Positions 17,124 to 26,371 of a stretch of DNA of 64,000 bases are shown one piece after another. The stretch is from Prochlorococcus sp. AG-424-P18 (GTDB lineage: Bacteria; Cyanobacteriota; Cyanobacteriia; PCC-6307; Cyanobiaceae). Location: the NCBI GenBank assembly GCA_003213235.1, contig QCNJ01000003.1, forward strand, positions 54,434 through 118,433, in the 5' to 3' direction. How positions within the stretch are numbered: the stretch's first letter is position 1; each line of letters starts with the position of its first letter. The notes beneath the pieces are model-generated. The model saw only the letters and a program-made list of their open reading frames with translations, had not been told where the DNA came from and did not search any database. The translations under genes were made by a program, and so were the position numbers.

Positions 17124-17369
17124 AATTTATAAATAAAGTTTAAAGGAACATATAGAATTAAATTTGGGTAATTAAAAAATATTGGATATTATCATTTGAT
17201 CTAAATATTTTTTATATTTTAAATTTTCAATTAGACAAAAAATTCTTTGAGATGAAAATATTATTTTTTTAATAATTGAAATAATTCTCATAATAAATAC
17301 ATTATTTTCTTAATTTAAAAAAAAGCTAAAATATTCTTCTCAATATTACATGTAAAATGTTCTATTGAA

Positions 17370-18638
17370 TCATCTTATTTTGTACATTGAAAAATATCCT
17401 TGATCTTCGATAATTTTTGAATTAAGAATTATCTCTTTAAGATATTTATTTTGATCTTTGTATTTAAGTAAACCATTAGCTATCCAGAATTTATAACCAG
17501 AATTTTGGTTTAAAAGTAATTTGTGCTGTTCTAATAAACTTTTGGTAATAAAAGGATTCTCAGGCTTATATATCCAAGAATCTACAATAGATCTTATGGG
17601 TTTCTTTTCAGAGAGAATAAAATGCCATCCCTGTCCACCAATAATCTCCAATCCATCAATATTTTTATCTTTTGTATATTCTATTGTCCTTTGATATGGG
17701 ACTTCAATAGGGAGGTCATTAAAAACAACTTTTATGTTTTGCATAAGATTTGACGTTTTTAAAGAAATTAAAAAAAATATAGTTGGTAAAAATATTAATT
17801 TATTTTTTTCATTATTTATTGAAAATTCTTTAATTAATATCAGTAATGATGGACATAAGAAAATTAGAATATAGTAAATTTTGTCCGATTGAGTAATTAT
17901 GTAAGATATCAAAGAAATTATTAATATTGCCGAATTAAAGCTTATGAGATCTGAACTCTTAATATTTAAAAAGAAGTTATTTAACTTGATAAAATTTATT
18001 TCTCTTATCTTATTTATAAATATGAAAATTAAGTAAGGTACTATTAATGACTGACCTGAGGCTAGTAGTCCGTTTGGTCTAAAAAATAAATGCTGGATTT
18101 TACTTAGAAAATTATCACTTATATGAGCGCCGCTATACCATTGATTAAACTCTATGTTATGAATCCAATAATCATTAAAATTAAACCCAAAGAAATTTGA
18201 GAAATAGTTAAAAATTAGTATTGGTAATAATATAAATACTAAAGAAAAAAGGAATCTTTTTATGGATTGTTTATGAAAAATTAAATTTCTTATAAAATGA
18301 AATAATATAAGCGGGAAAAATACAAAACTATCAACCCTTGTAAAACATGAAAGCCAGAAAAATAAAACTGTAATAGTGAAATTAGCTAAATTCTTTTTAA
18401 AAAAAATTATCCTACTTAAGGAAATAATTAAAAGCCCCTGCTGAAAAAAAGCAATAGAGCTACTAGCATCTTGGCCAATTAATAGACAAGTGCTCATTAA
18501 AATTAGAAGTATTTTTTCTAAATTTTTTTTTAAAAACTTGTGAATTAAATAAAATAGGGGTATAAAAAATAAAAGAGTCGAGAGGAAAATGGAAATCAAA
18601 AATGATAAAAGCTTCAATAGAGCTAAACTCCATTTCAA
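17370..18638 (-). CDS. Polytopic membrane protein, possibly a 5'-truncated GT-C transferase
   Basis: About ten hydrophobic segments span the first ~300 residues, followed by a soluble C-terminal part (IEYTKDKNIDGLEIIGGQGWHFILSEKKP). This is the layout of GT-C-type glycosyltransferases that use polyprenyl-phosphate sugars. The only start in reach is a TTG at 18638, immediately inside a membrane segment; the next upstream in-frame codons hit a stop at 18671 without an ATG. The N-terminal Asp-rich loop that GT-C enzymes need is absent. The gene therefore looks truncated at the 5' end, where another truncated gene abuts it head-to-head. Function is inference; membrane topology is clear. Confidence 0.6.
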   Translation of the reverse strand: MKWSLALLKLLSFLISIFLSTLLFFIPLFYLIHKFLKKNLEKILLILMSTCLLIGQDASSSIAFFQQGLLIISLSRIIFFKKNLANFTITVLFFWLSCFTRVDSFVFFPLILFHFIRNLIFHKQSIKRFLFSLVFILLPILIFNYFSNFFGFNFNDYWIHNIEFNQWYSGAHISDNFLSKIQHLFFRPNGLLASGQSLIVPYLIFIFINKIREINFIKLNNFFLNIKSSDLISFNSAILIISLISYIITQSDKIYYILIFLCPSLLILIKEFSINNEKNKLIFLPTIFFLISLKTSNLMQNIKVVFNDLPIEVPYQRTIEYTKDKNIDGLEIIGGQGWHFILSEKKPIRSIVDSWIYKPENPFITKSLLEQHKLLLNQNSGYKFWIANGLLKYKDQNKYLKEIILNSKIIEDQGYFSMYKIR

Positions 18639-18871
18639 AAATTGAAAAAATAAGTAAAAAAAACGTGCTTAATTTCAATTTAACATTCGCAGAATATGCA
18701 CAACCTATACTTTCCCCTTTAAGAAATCTACATCCTGATCCAGAATCAGCAAATAATTGTTATTTTGCAAATATGCATAATATTTTTCCAAATGATAGAG
18801 GACAAAATAGGGCATTCTTTATAGGTAGTAAGGTAGCGAAATTAATTTATTCTGAATTGATTAACAGATAA
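18602..18871 (+). pseudogene. Small frame, possibly the C-terminal remnant of a larger gene
   Basis: An 89-codon frame whose second half (HPDPESANNCYFANMHNIF, then a GSKVAKLIYSELINR-like end) reads as real protein. The pattern His, Gly, then an amphipathic end resembles the C-terminus of SGNH/sialate-esterase-type hydrolases, but that is a weak impression. Its ATG overlaps the start of the divergent membrane-protein gene by 37 bases, an arrangement that makes sense if both genes lost their 5' ends at one junction. It is unlikely to be a complete functional protein. Confidence 0.4.
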
Positions 18872-19000
18872 AATATTAGATTTAAATTTAATTTTTTTAT
18901 AAATATAAATGAAGTTTTTTAAATAAGTTGTAGAGAGTTCAGATTCTTATATTGATCAAGATTTAAAATTAAATTCAGTAAAATTGCCAATTAATTAGAT

Positions 19001-19954
19001 ATGTTTGATTCAATTTGGCTTGTTGGGGCAGGTAATATGGCAGTAGATTATTTTAAAGTCTTAAAAGATCTAAATCTTAATCTAAAAGTAATAGGAAGAG
19101 GTTCTGAATCAGCAAAAACATTTGAAGAAAAAACTAATCAAGATGTATTTGTAGGAGGGTTAGAAAAGGCTTTAAAAACTTTTAAAGCGCCAGATAACAT
19201 AATAATTGCTGTAGGGGCTGACCATCTTTTCTCTACTTTAAAATTAGTTCTTAATGTAAAGGAAGTTAATAATATTTTGCTTGAGAAACCTGGAAGTCTT
19301 TATAAAGAAGAACTTTTAGAAGCTCAAAAGATTGCAATTTTAAATAATAAAAAAGTGTGGATTGCTTATAATAGAAGGTTTTATTCTTCAGTCATCGAAT
19401 TGAAGAAACTTGTTGATGAGGAGGGTGGTATAACAAGTATCGATTTTGAATTTACTGAATGGGCTTTTGAAATTAGTGAACTAAAAAAGAATTTTGAGAT
19501 AAAGGATCGTTGGTTTTTGGCTAATTCTACTCATGTAATTGATTTAGCATTTTATTTAATAGGCCTACCTAGGGAAGAGTCTTTTTGTAGTTATAAAAAT
19601 GGCAAAATAAATTGGCATCAATCAGGCGCAAGATTTTGCGGTGCAGGAATTTCTCAAAAAGGAATAATCTTTTCTTATCATGCTGATTGGACGTCTCCAG
19701 GGAGATGGGGTCTGGAAATAAATACTTCTCAATCGAGATACATTTTAAAACCATTAGAGAAGTTGAAAAGAATTAAATTAGGAAATCTCAATCCAGAAGA
19801 AATAGAATTAGAAAATAATTTGGATATTACTTATAAACCAGGTTTGTTTTTGCAATGTAAAGAATTTTTATTAAAAAAAAGTAATACATTATGTTCTCTT
19901 GATGATCAAGTAAATTCTTTTAAATTCTTTAATAAAATGTCTGGCTATATCTAA
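19001..19954 (+). CDS. Gfo/Idh/MocA-family oxidoreductase
   Basis: The 317-aa protein starts with the Rossmann loop IWLVGAGNMAVDYFKVLK and has NILLEKPGSLYKEEL with the catalytic EKPG motif, plus STHVIDLAFYLIG with the conserved HxxD. It leads the plus-strand run that continues with the legionaminate genes, 222 bases before the ptmE-like gene. Oxidoreductases of this family accompany legionaminate loci in several bacteria and may modify the sugar or its precursor; that link is inference. It is clearly distinct in sequence from the other family member at 7626. Confidence 0.85.
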   Translation: MFDSIWLVGAGNMAVDYFKVLKDLNLNLKVIGRGSESAKTFEEKTNQDVFVGGLEKALKTFKAPDNIIIAVGADHLFSTLKLVLNVKEVNNILLEKPGSLYKEELLEAQKIAILNNKKVWIAYNRRFYSSVIELKKLVDEEGGITSIDFEFTEWAFEISELKKNFEIKDRWFLANSTHVIDLAFYLIGLPREESFCSYKNGKINWHQSGARFCGAGISQKGIIFSYHADWTSPGRWGLEINTSQSRYILKPLEKLKRIKLGNLNPEEIELENNLDITYKPGLFLQCKEFLLKKSNTLCSLDDQVNSFKFFNKMSGYI

Positions 19955-20176
19955 ATTTTTTTAATATATAAAATAAAAATAACAACGTTAATTTAGGATA
20001 ATTAAATTAATTTATTTGTTAATTTGTTTAATCAGCTTTTATATATCTATCGATTTAGGAAGTTATTATTAATTTATAAACTTTAATAGGTAAAGCTTTA
20101 AAAATAAATAATAGAGAGAGATATAATGATATAAATCTAAAGTAAAAGCTTATTATTTAATGATTTTAATGTAATT

Positions 20177-21238
20177 ATGACAATTGATATAAAGTCAATA
20201 TGCTTTTCTGAGTTCAAAAGTGTTAGAGATGCTATGAAAGTTTTGAATTCAAGTGGCTTGCAAATTCTTTTGGCAGTAAACAATCAAAACAAATTAGTTG
20301 GGACTTTAACTGATGGGGATATAAGACGTGGATTATTAAAAGGTCTTTCTTTAGAAGAACCAATTAATTCTTTTATGAATAGGAATTTTAGATTTAAATT
20401 TGAAAATCAGACACAACAGGAAATAACAAAATATATGCTTGAAAAAAAAATAATGCGAATGCCAGTTTTAAATTCTTCTAAAGAAGTCGTTGATCTTATA
20501 TTGATTGAGGAAATTGAAAAAGAGCAATATAAAAGTCAGCCAGTATTAATTATGGCTGGGGGGCAAGGCAAAAGACTAAGACCATTCACCGAAAATTGTC
20601 CAAAACCAATGCTCAAAATAAAAAATAAACCAATTTTAGAGATTGTTTTAGAGAATTGTATTTCGCATGGATTTCATGAATTTTACATATCAGTAAATTA
20701 TCTAAAAGAAGAAATTATCAATTATTTTGATGACGGAAAAAAATGGAATATAAAAATCCATTATCTTATAGAAGATAAACCTCTTGGCACTGCAGGAGCG
20801 TTATATCTTTTGCAAAAGAAAATTAATCAACCAATGCTTGTTATAAATGGTGATGTTTTAACTAAATTAAATTTAAAGAAATTTCTTGATTTTCATTTTG
20901 AGCAGCAAGCAGATGCTTCAATAGCAGTCAGAGAGCAGAAATTACAATTACAATATGGCGTTGTAAAAAATGATGGCTTTAATTTCATAGGGATTGAAGA
21001 AAAACCTATTCTTAAAAATTTTATTAATACTGGAATTTATATAATTAACCCCTCAATTATTGATGAGATCATCGAGAATGAATATTTAGACATGCCAAAT
21101 TTATTAATGAATTCAAAAATAAATGGAAATAAAATTTGTATATATCCTCTACATGAATATTGGATAGACATTGGGATACCTGAGACTTTAAATAAAGCAA
21201 ATAAAGAAATACATGATGAAAACTTAAATAAATCATGA
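20177..21238 (+). CDS. ptmE: CBS-domain sugar-1-phosphate nucleotidylyltransferase (PtmE-like)
   Basis: Residues 1-115 form a pair of CBS domains (NKLVGTLTDGDIRRGL in the first, MRMPVLNSSKEVVDLILIE in the second). From residue 126 follows a nucleotidyltransferase with MAGGQGKRLRPFTENCPKPM, INGDVLTK as the metal-binding GD motif, and GTAGALY. This fusion is the hallmark of PtmE, the Campylobacter enzyme that makes GDP-glucosamine as the first committed step toward legionaminic acid. The five following genes complete that route. The CBS pair probably senses a nucleotide. It begins an operon 88 bases before legB. Confidence 0.85.
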   Translation: MTIDIKSICFSEFKSVRDAMKVLNSSGLQILLAVNNQNKLVGTLTDGDIRRGLLKGLSLEEPINSFMNRNFRFKFENQTQQEITKYMLEKKIMRMPVLNSSKEVVDLILIEEIEKEQYKSQPVLIMAGGQGKRLRPFTENCPKPMLKIKNKPILEIVLENCISHGFHEFYISVNYLKEEIINYFDDGKKWNIKIHYLIEDKPLGTAGALYLLQKKINQPMLVINGDVLTKLNLKKFLDFHFEQQADASIAVREQKLQLQYGVVKNDGFNFIGIEEKPILKNFINTGIYIINPSIIDEIIENEYLDMPNLLMNSKINGNKICIYPLHEYWIDIGIPETLNKANKEIHDENLNKS

Positions 21239-21326
21239 AACTAAAAAGATTGCTTTATATAGATTTTGAATTAAATTTTGAAATTGTGTAAATTTTTAAA
21301 ATATCAAGTATTTTATAGTTAAAAAA

Positions 21327-22325
21327 ATGGAAACAGTATTAATTACGGGTGCAGACGGATTCATAGGTTCGCATTTAGTTGAGTATCTATTTAAAAAACG
21401 TTATAAAGTCAGAGCATTTTGTCTTTATAACTCAATAGGAAGTTATGGTTGGTTAGATCAAATAGATGAAAAGACAAAAAATGCAATAGATTTTTATTTG
21501 GGTGATATTAGGGATGCTAATTCTGTAAGAGAAGCAATGAAAGGTTGTAGTATGGTTTATCATCTAGCTTCTTTAATATCAATACCTTATAGCTATGTGG
21601 CCCCATCAAGTTATATTGAAACTAACATAAATGGTACTTTAAATGTTCTTCAAGCAGCTAAAGAATTAGATCTTAAAAAGATAATTCACACCTCAACTTC
21701 AGAAACATATGGAACTGCTCAATTTGTTCCAATTACTGAAGATCATCCATTAGTGGGACAATCTCCATATGCTGCTTCAAAAATTGGAGCTGATCAATTG
21801 GCACTAAGTTTTTGGAGAAGTTTCGGAATTCCAGTTTCTATTTTAAGACCTTTTAATACTTATGGTCCACGTCAAAGTGCGAGAGCTGTAATTCCAACAA
21901 TTATTACACAAATAGCTAAAGGGAAAAAAGATATTAAGTTAGGATCTTTAAGCCCTACGAGAGATTTCAACTTTGTTGAAGATACTTGTGCTGCTTTCTT
22001 TGAAGTGGGAATATCAAATAATACTGAAGGGAAAGTTATTAATGCAGCTAGTAATTTTGAAATTTCAATAAAGGATACAGCAAATCTTATTGCAGAAGTT
22101 ATGGGAAAGAAAATAAATCTTATTTCAGAGACAACAAGAATCAGACCTGAATTGTCAGAAGTTAATAGATTATTTGGAGACAATACGTTATTAAAAGAAC
22201 TAACTTCTTGGCGTCCTAAATTTGCAGGGATTGAGGGATTTAAAAAAGGATTAGAGATTACTGCAAAATGGTTTCAAAATAAAGATAATCTCTCAAAATA
22301 TAATTCTGATATTTATAAAATTTAG
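21327..22325 (+). CDS. legB: GDP-N-acetylglucosamine 4,6-dehydratase (LegB)
   Basis: A 332-aa extended SDR: TGADGFIGSHLVEYL binds NAD, HTSTSETYGTAQ carries the catalytic Ser/Thr region, and SPYAASK gives the YxxxK. The segment AFCLYNSIGSYGWLD after the first Rossmann repeat is typical of LegB-type enzymes and not of RfbB. It removes water from GDP-GlcNAc to give the 4-keto-6-deoxy sugar in the cytoplasm. It lies 3 bases before legC and after ptmE. The reaction comes from family knowledge, with the GDP form suggested by the PtmE-like neighbour; a UDP-sugar version is the alternative. Confidence 0.9.
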   Translation: METVLITGADGFIGSHLVEYLFKKRYKVRAFCLYNSIGSYGWLDQIDEKTKNAIDFYLGDIRDANSVREAMKGCSMVYHLASLISIPYSYVAPSSYIETNINGTLNVLQAAKELDLKKIIHTSTSETYGTAQFVPITEDHPLVGQSPYAASKIGADQLALSFWRSFGIPVSILRPFNTYGPRQSARAVIPTIITQIAKGKKDIKLGSLSPTRDFNFVEDTCAAFFEVGISNNTEGKVINAASNFEISIKDTANLIAEVMGKKINLISETTRIRPELSEVNRLFGDNTLLKELTSWRPKFAGIEGFKKGLEITAKWFQNKDNLSKYNSDIYKI

Positions 22326-22328
22326 TTT

Positions 22329-23522
22329 ATGGAATTAGATAAGGCAATATTAAAATCTATTACTGAGGTAATTAAAAAGCCATATGAATTAGGGGAAATA
22401 CCATTACATGAGCCTTTTTTTGAATCTACAAATGCCTTAAAGTATGTATCAGAATGCATTAATAGTGGATTCGTTAGCTCAATTGGTAAATGGGGAAGCC
22501 TTTTTGAAGATAAAATATGCGATTTCACAGGTGCTAAGAATGCAATATTAGTTACTAACGGTACTGTTGGTCTAAGACTAGGACTGCACTTGGCGGGCGT
22601 AAAAATTGATAACGAAGTTCTCATTCCACCTATAAGTTTTGTTGCTTCGGCAAATGCTGTTTCTCATCTGGGAGCTTGTCCTCATTTTATTGATATAAAT
22701 GAAGAAAATCTAGGTATGTGTCCAATTGCCTTAGAAAAAAGACTAAACGAGATTGCTGAAATTAAAAATGGTGTCGTTATTAATAAAATTACAAAAAAAG
22801 TTATTAAGGCAATTATGCCAGTCCATATTTTTGGAAATCCAGCGGAAATAATAGAAATTAAGAAGGTTTCTAAAAAATGGAATTTGCCAATCGTGGAAGA
22901 TGCTGCAGAAGCACTAGGTAGCTGGAAAAAAGATGGAGATTCATTTGTTCATTGCGGATTATTTGGAGAAATTGGACTAATAAGTTTTAATGGAAATAAA
23001 ATTATTACTTGTGGTGGGGGCGGGGTATTAATAACAAATAATCAAAAATTAGCTAATGAGGCAAGACATTTATCAACAACTGCTAAGAAAAAACATAAAT
23101 ATATGTTTGATCACGATCAAATTGGATGGAATGACAGAATGCCTAGTTTAAATGCAGCTCTAGGCCTCTCTCAGATTGAAGAATTAGAAAATAGAATTTC
23201 TTTAAAAAAGAAACTATATAAAAAGTATCAAGACGCTTTTTCTGGAATTGAAAATGTGAGATTAATTACATCTAAAAAAGATTCAATTAGTAATAATTGG
23301 TTAATTTCTTTAGAAATAATTGCAGATGATTATGAAGCTGAAGAGACATCAAGAAAACTTTTAAATAAAGCTAATGATTTAGGAATACATCTTAGACCTT
23401 TGTGGAAACCGCTCAATAAGCTATCGATGTATAAAAATTGTCAAAAAGGTAATTTAAAAAAAGCTGAAGTTGTTAGTAAAAGGATAATAAGTTTACCAAG
23501 CAGCCCACAACTAATGCTCTAA
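22329..23522 (+). CDS. legC: PLP-dependent sugar aminotransferase (LegC)
   Basis: At 397 aa it fits the DegT/DnrJ/EryC1 family. IVEDAAEALGS (Asp at about 191) binds the PLP ring nitrogen and FNGNKIITCGGGG places the PLP lysine at about 224. The opening LHEPFFESTNALKYVSECINSGFVSS is the LegC-type start. It puts an amino group at C4 of the keto sugar made by LegB. The gene begins 3 bases after legB and its stop overlaps the next ATG by one base (TAATG), so translation is probably coupled. Substrate assignment rests on operon order; the enzyme class is secure. Confidence 0.9.
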   Translation: MELDKAILKSITEVIKKPYELGEIPLHEPFFESTNALKYVSECINSGFVSSIGKWGSLFEDKICDFTGAKNAILVTNGTVGLRLGLHLAGVKIDNEVLIPPISFVASANAVSHLGACPHFIDINEENLGMCPIALEKRLNEIAEIKNGVVINKITKKVIKAIMPVHIFGNPAEIIEIKKVSKKWNLPIVEDAAEALGSWKKDGDSFVHCGLFGEIGLISFNGNKIITCGGGGVLITNNQKLANEARHLSTTAKKKHKYMFDHDQIGWNDRMPSLNAALGLSQIEELENRISLKKKLYKKYQDAFSGIENVRLITSKKDSISNNWLISLEIIADDYEAEETSRKLLNKANDLGIHLRPLWKPLNKLSMYKNCQKGNLKKAEVVSKRIISLPSSPQLML

Positions 23523-24130
23523 TGAAAAAAATATTATTAGTTGGTTGCGGAGGTCATGCATTATCAATCTTGGATATCTTTGAGTCCCAAAAAAAATGGC
23601 AAATTCTTGGATTTGTAGGAAAAGAGGTTGATACCGGTAAATATATAAATGGTTATCCAGTACTAGGAACTGATAAAGATTTGCCTCTTTTAAGGAAGAA
23701 AACTGATTTTGCCTTTGTATGTATTGGTCATATTGGAAAGATTAATAAGCGTTTTGAAATTGTAAAAAAATTGGAAGATTTTGCATTTAAATTTCCATAT
23801 ATTTCATCAAGATATTCGATTGTTAGTCCATTTACAGAAATCGGGAATGGAACAAGCATTGGTCATGGGGCAATTATTAATGCTGGAGCTAAAATTGGCA
23901 AACATTGTATTATCAATACTAATGCTGTTGTAGAGCATGAATCTTCTATAGATGACTTTTGCCATATTAGTACCGGAGTATTAATTAATGGAGGAGTTAG
24001 AATAGGCAAAGGTACTTTTATTGGTAGCGGATCTATTATCAGAGAAGGAATTTCAATTCCTCCATATTCAATTATTTCTTGTGGTAAAAGAATTATGGGT
24101 TGGCCAATTAAGAGGCATCAAGATGAATAA
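23522..24130 (+). CDS. legH: Left-handed beta-helix sugar N-acetyltransferase (LegH/PglD-like)
   Basis: The 202-aa protein has an N-terminal Rossmann-like sugar-binding part (LLVGCGGHALSILDIF, as in PglD/NeuD) and a C-terminal hexapeptide-repeat helix (IGHGAIINAGAKIGKHC, then IGKGTFIGSGSII). EHESSIDDFCHIS has the catalytic His region. It acetylates the 4-amino group formed by LegC, using acetyl-CoA, and acts as a trimer. Its 3' end overlaps the next gene by 8 bases. The NeuD/PglD family includes acetyltransferases for several bacillosamine- and sialic-type sugars; LegH is the best fit from gene order. Confidence 0.87.
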   Translation: MKKILLVGCGGHALSILDIFESQKKWQILGFVGKEVDTGKYINGYPVLGTDKDLPLLRKKTDFAFVCIGHIGKINKRFEIVKKLEDFAFKFPYISSRYSIVSPFTEIGNGTSIGHGAIINAGAKIGKHCIINTNAVVEHESSIDDFCHISTGVLINGGVRIGKGTFIGSGSIIREGISIPPYSIISCGKRIMGWPIKRHQDE

Positions 24131-25127
24131 GACTATCATAATTGCAGAGGCAGGTGTTAATCATAATGGAGATGTTGGTCTTGCTAAAAAATTAGTAGAT
24201 GCTGCTGTTTATGCGGGTGCTGATATCATTAAATTTCAATCTTTTAAAGCTGAAAAAATAACAACAAAAAGTGCAAGAAAAACTCCTTATCAAGAAAAAG
24301 CAATTGGGAAAGATCTTAATCAATATGAAATGTTGAAGAAACTTGAATTGAGTAACAAAGATATGCTAAAAATTTACGATTATTGTAAAAAACTGAATAT
24401 TGAATTTTTATCGACTGCATTTGATTCTGAAAGCTTAGATTTTTTGGGAAATTTAGAATTACTTAGATATAAAATCCCATCAGGTGAGATGACTAACCTA
24501 CCCTTGATTAGGGAAATTTGTAAATTTAATAAGTCAATAATTATGTCAACTGGAATGGCAACATTGGGGGAAATTGAGATTGCTATTTCTAATATAGAAA
24601 ATGCAGGTATATCTAAAAATAATTTATATCTACTTCATTGCACTAGTGAATATCCTGCCCCCCTTAATGATGTAAATCTCTCTGCTATGAAAACGTTGTC
24701 TAAAGCTTTTAAAGTTAAAGTGGGTTATTCTGATCATACTGAAGGTATCTCAGTAGCAATAGCAGCAGCAGCTTTAGGAGCTGAAATAATTGAAAAGCAT
24801 TTAACTTTAGATAAAAATATGAAAGGTCCTGATCATAAAGCTAGTTTAGAGCCTGAAGAATTTAGAGAAATGGTATCTCAAATTCGTAATGTTAAATTGG
24901 CATTAGGAGATGGTATTAAAAGATTAACATCATCAGAGAAAAAAAATAAAAAGTTGGTAAGAAAATCCATTGTTGCTTTAAGATCAATTAAAAAAGGAGA
25001 AATATTAACTGACAAAAATTTAACAACAAAAAGACCAGAGGATGGAATTTCCCCATTAAACTGGGATCAAGTAATTGGTAAAAAGGCAAATAAAAATTTT
25101 GATAAAGATGAATTAATAACTTTATAA
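24123..25127 (+). CDS. legI: Legionaminic acid synthase (LegI, NeuB family)
   Basis: The true start is the ATG at 24123, giving 334 aa; the frame is open for 34 codons upstream but that part overlaps legH in another phase. IIAEAGVNHNGD opens the NeuB TIM barrel, STGMATLGEIE and HCTSEYPAP line the active site, VGYSDHTEG and EKHLTLDK follow, and a C-terminal SAF/antifreeze-like domain starts near residue 280. The family condenses phosphoenolpyruvate with a six-carbon acyl-amino sugar to a nine-carbon nonulosonic acid. Here the likely substrate is 2,4-diacetamido-2,4,6-trideoxymannose. Spacing to legG is one base. NeuB class is certain; legionaminate over sialate is from the neighbours. Confidence 0.92.
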   Translation: MNKTIIIAEAGVNHNGDVGLAKKLVDAAVYAGADIIKFQSFKAEKITTKSARKTPYQEKAIGKDLNQYEMLKKLELSNKDMLKIYDYCKKLNIEFLSTAFDSESLDFLGNLELLRYKIPSGEMTNLPLIREICKFNKSIIMSTGMATLGEIEIAISNIENAGISKNNLYLLHCTSEYPAPLNDVNLSAMKTLSKAFKVKVGYSDHTEGISVAIAAAALGAEIIEKHLTLDKNMKGPDHKASLEPEEFREMVSQIRNVKLALGDGIKRLTSSEKKNKKLVRKSIVALRSIKKGEILTDKNLTTKRPEDGISPLNWDQVIGKKANKNFDKDELITL

Positions 25128-25128
25128 A

Positions 25129-26292
25129 ATGAAAAGATTAAGTATTTGTGTAATTAGTGGAAGCAGATCAGAATATGGACTTTTAAGACCTCTTCTTCAA
25201 AATCTAAATAAAAATGAAAAATTTAATCTTCAATTAATTGTTACCGGATCGCATTTATCTAATGAGTTTGGAATGACTATTAGAGAAATAGAAAATGATG
25301 AATTTAAGATAGATAAAAAAATTGAAGTTTTATTGAGTTCAGATACAAAAATTGGGATATCAAAATCAGTTGGTCTTGGATTAATTAGCTTTTCAGAAGC
25401 ATTAAGTGATCTAGCTCCTGATTTAATAATAATATTAGGAGATAGATATGAAATTTTTTCAGCTGCTATATCAAGCATGATCTTGAATATCCCAATAGCT
25501 CATTTACATGGAGGAGAATTAACATTTGGAGCAATTGATGATGCTTTCAGGCACTGCATAACGAAAATATCTAATATTCACTTTGCTTCTAACTCAGAAT
25601 ATTCCAAAAGAATAGTTCAAATGGGTGAAGACCCTAAAAATGTTTTTAATGTTGGTGCTCTTGGAGTCGAAAATATTATGAAACTAAAACGTCTTAATAA
25701 AAGGGAATTAGAACAAAAATTGAAATTTAAATTTCTCAAAAAAAATCTTATGATTACATTTCATCCTGAAACTCTAAGTGAAACATCAAATAAAAAACAA
25801 ATTAAAGAGTTACTTGAGGCTCTATTTGAGTTTAAAAATACTTTAATGATTTTTACTATGCCTAATGCAGATAATGATTCAAGAATAATAATAAAAAGTA
25901 TTGAAGAATTTGTTTCAAAATCCCCCAACTCTGTGTACTTTAAAAACCTTGGAACTGTTAATTATTTGTCTTGTCTAAAATATGTGGACGGAGTTGTTGG
26001 AAATTCATCAAGTGGAATAATTGAGGTACCTTCTTTTAGGGTTGGTACTGTTAACATTGGAAATCGTCAAACTGGCAGAATTAAACCAGAAAGTATTATT
26101 GATTGTGAAGCTAACAAAAAACAAATTATTGAGGCTATTAATAAGCTATATGATCCCGATTTTAAAAAATTAACTAAAAATATCTCAAATCCTTATGGCG
26201 ATGGAGAGACTTCCTCGAAAATTATTGATATATTAAGCAGTCTTGATCTAGATGACTATAAAAGTAAAAGATTTTATGATATAAATTTTTGA
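25129..26292 (+). CDS. legG: Hydrolysing NDP-sugar 2-epimerase (LegG, NeuC family)
   Basis: A 387-aa GT-B-fold enzyme beginning ICVISGSRSEYGLLRPLL, the NeuC/LegG signature, with HLHGGELTFGAIDDAFRH in the active-site cleft and GNSSSGIIEVPSF near the end. It releases the nucleotide and inverts C2 to give the free manno-configured sugar used by the synthase. It is the last gene of the operon; a hairpin with a T-run follows at 26343. In the biochemical pathway this step precedes LegI although its gene comes after. UDP versus GDP specificity cannot be read directly. Confidence 0.9.
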   Translation: MKRLSICVISGSRSEYGLLRPLLQNLNKNEKFNLQLIVTGSHLSNEFGMTIREIENDEFKIDKKIEVLLSSDTKIGISKSVGLGLISFSEALSDLAPDLIIILGDRYEIFSAAISSMILNIPIAHLHGGELTFGAIDDAFRHCITKISNIHFASNSEYSKRIVQMGEDPKNVFNVGALGVENIMKLKRLNKRELEQKLKFKFLKKNLMITFHPETLSETSNKKQIKELLEALFEFKNTLMIFTMPNADNDSRIIIKSIEEFVSKSPNSVYFKNLGTVNYLSCLKYVDGVVGNSSSGIIEVPSFRVGTVNIGNRQTGRIKPESIIDCEANKKQIIEAINKLYDPDFKKLTKNISNPYGDGETSSKIIDILSSLDLDDYKSKRFYDINF

Positions 26293-26342
26293 ATAAAATT
26301 TCATAAGTTTTAAATAAAATTAATTTTTACAAATAAAATAAA

Positions 26343-26371
26343 CATCAAATTTTTCTTGATGAAATTTTTTT
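26343..26371 (+). terminator. Weak hairpin terminator candidate after the legionaminate operon
   Basis: CATCAA and TTGATG pair around a 7-base loop (26343-26361), followed by a run of seven or more T. It is placed where the plus-strand operon should end and overlaps the last codons of the convergent rfbB gene. The stem is only six pairs, so this is tentative. Confidence 0.35.

Noticed and set aside
18463..18678. 71-codon minus-strand frame starting with an ATG near 18678
   Set aside because: It overlaps the membrane-protein gene in another phase, has only Phe/Ile-rich low-complexity composition and no motif.
24021..24122. N-terminal extension of the NeuB-type synthase
   Set aside because: These 34 codons lie inside legH in another phase; the synthase homology starts at the ATG at 24123.
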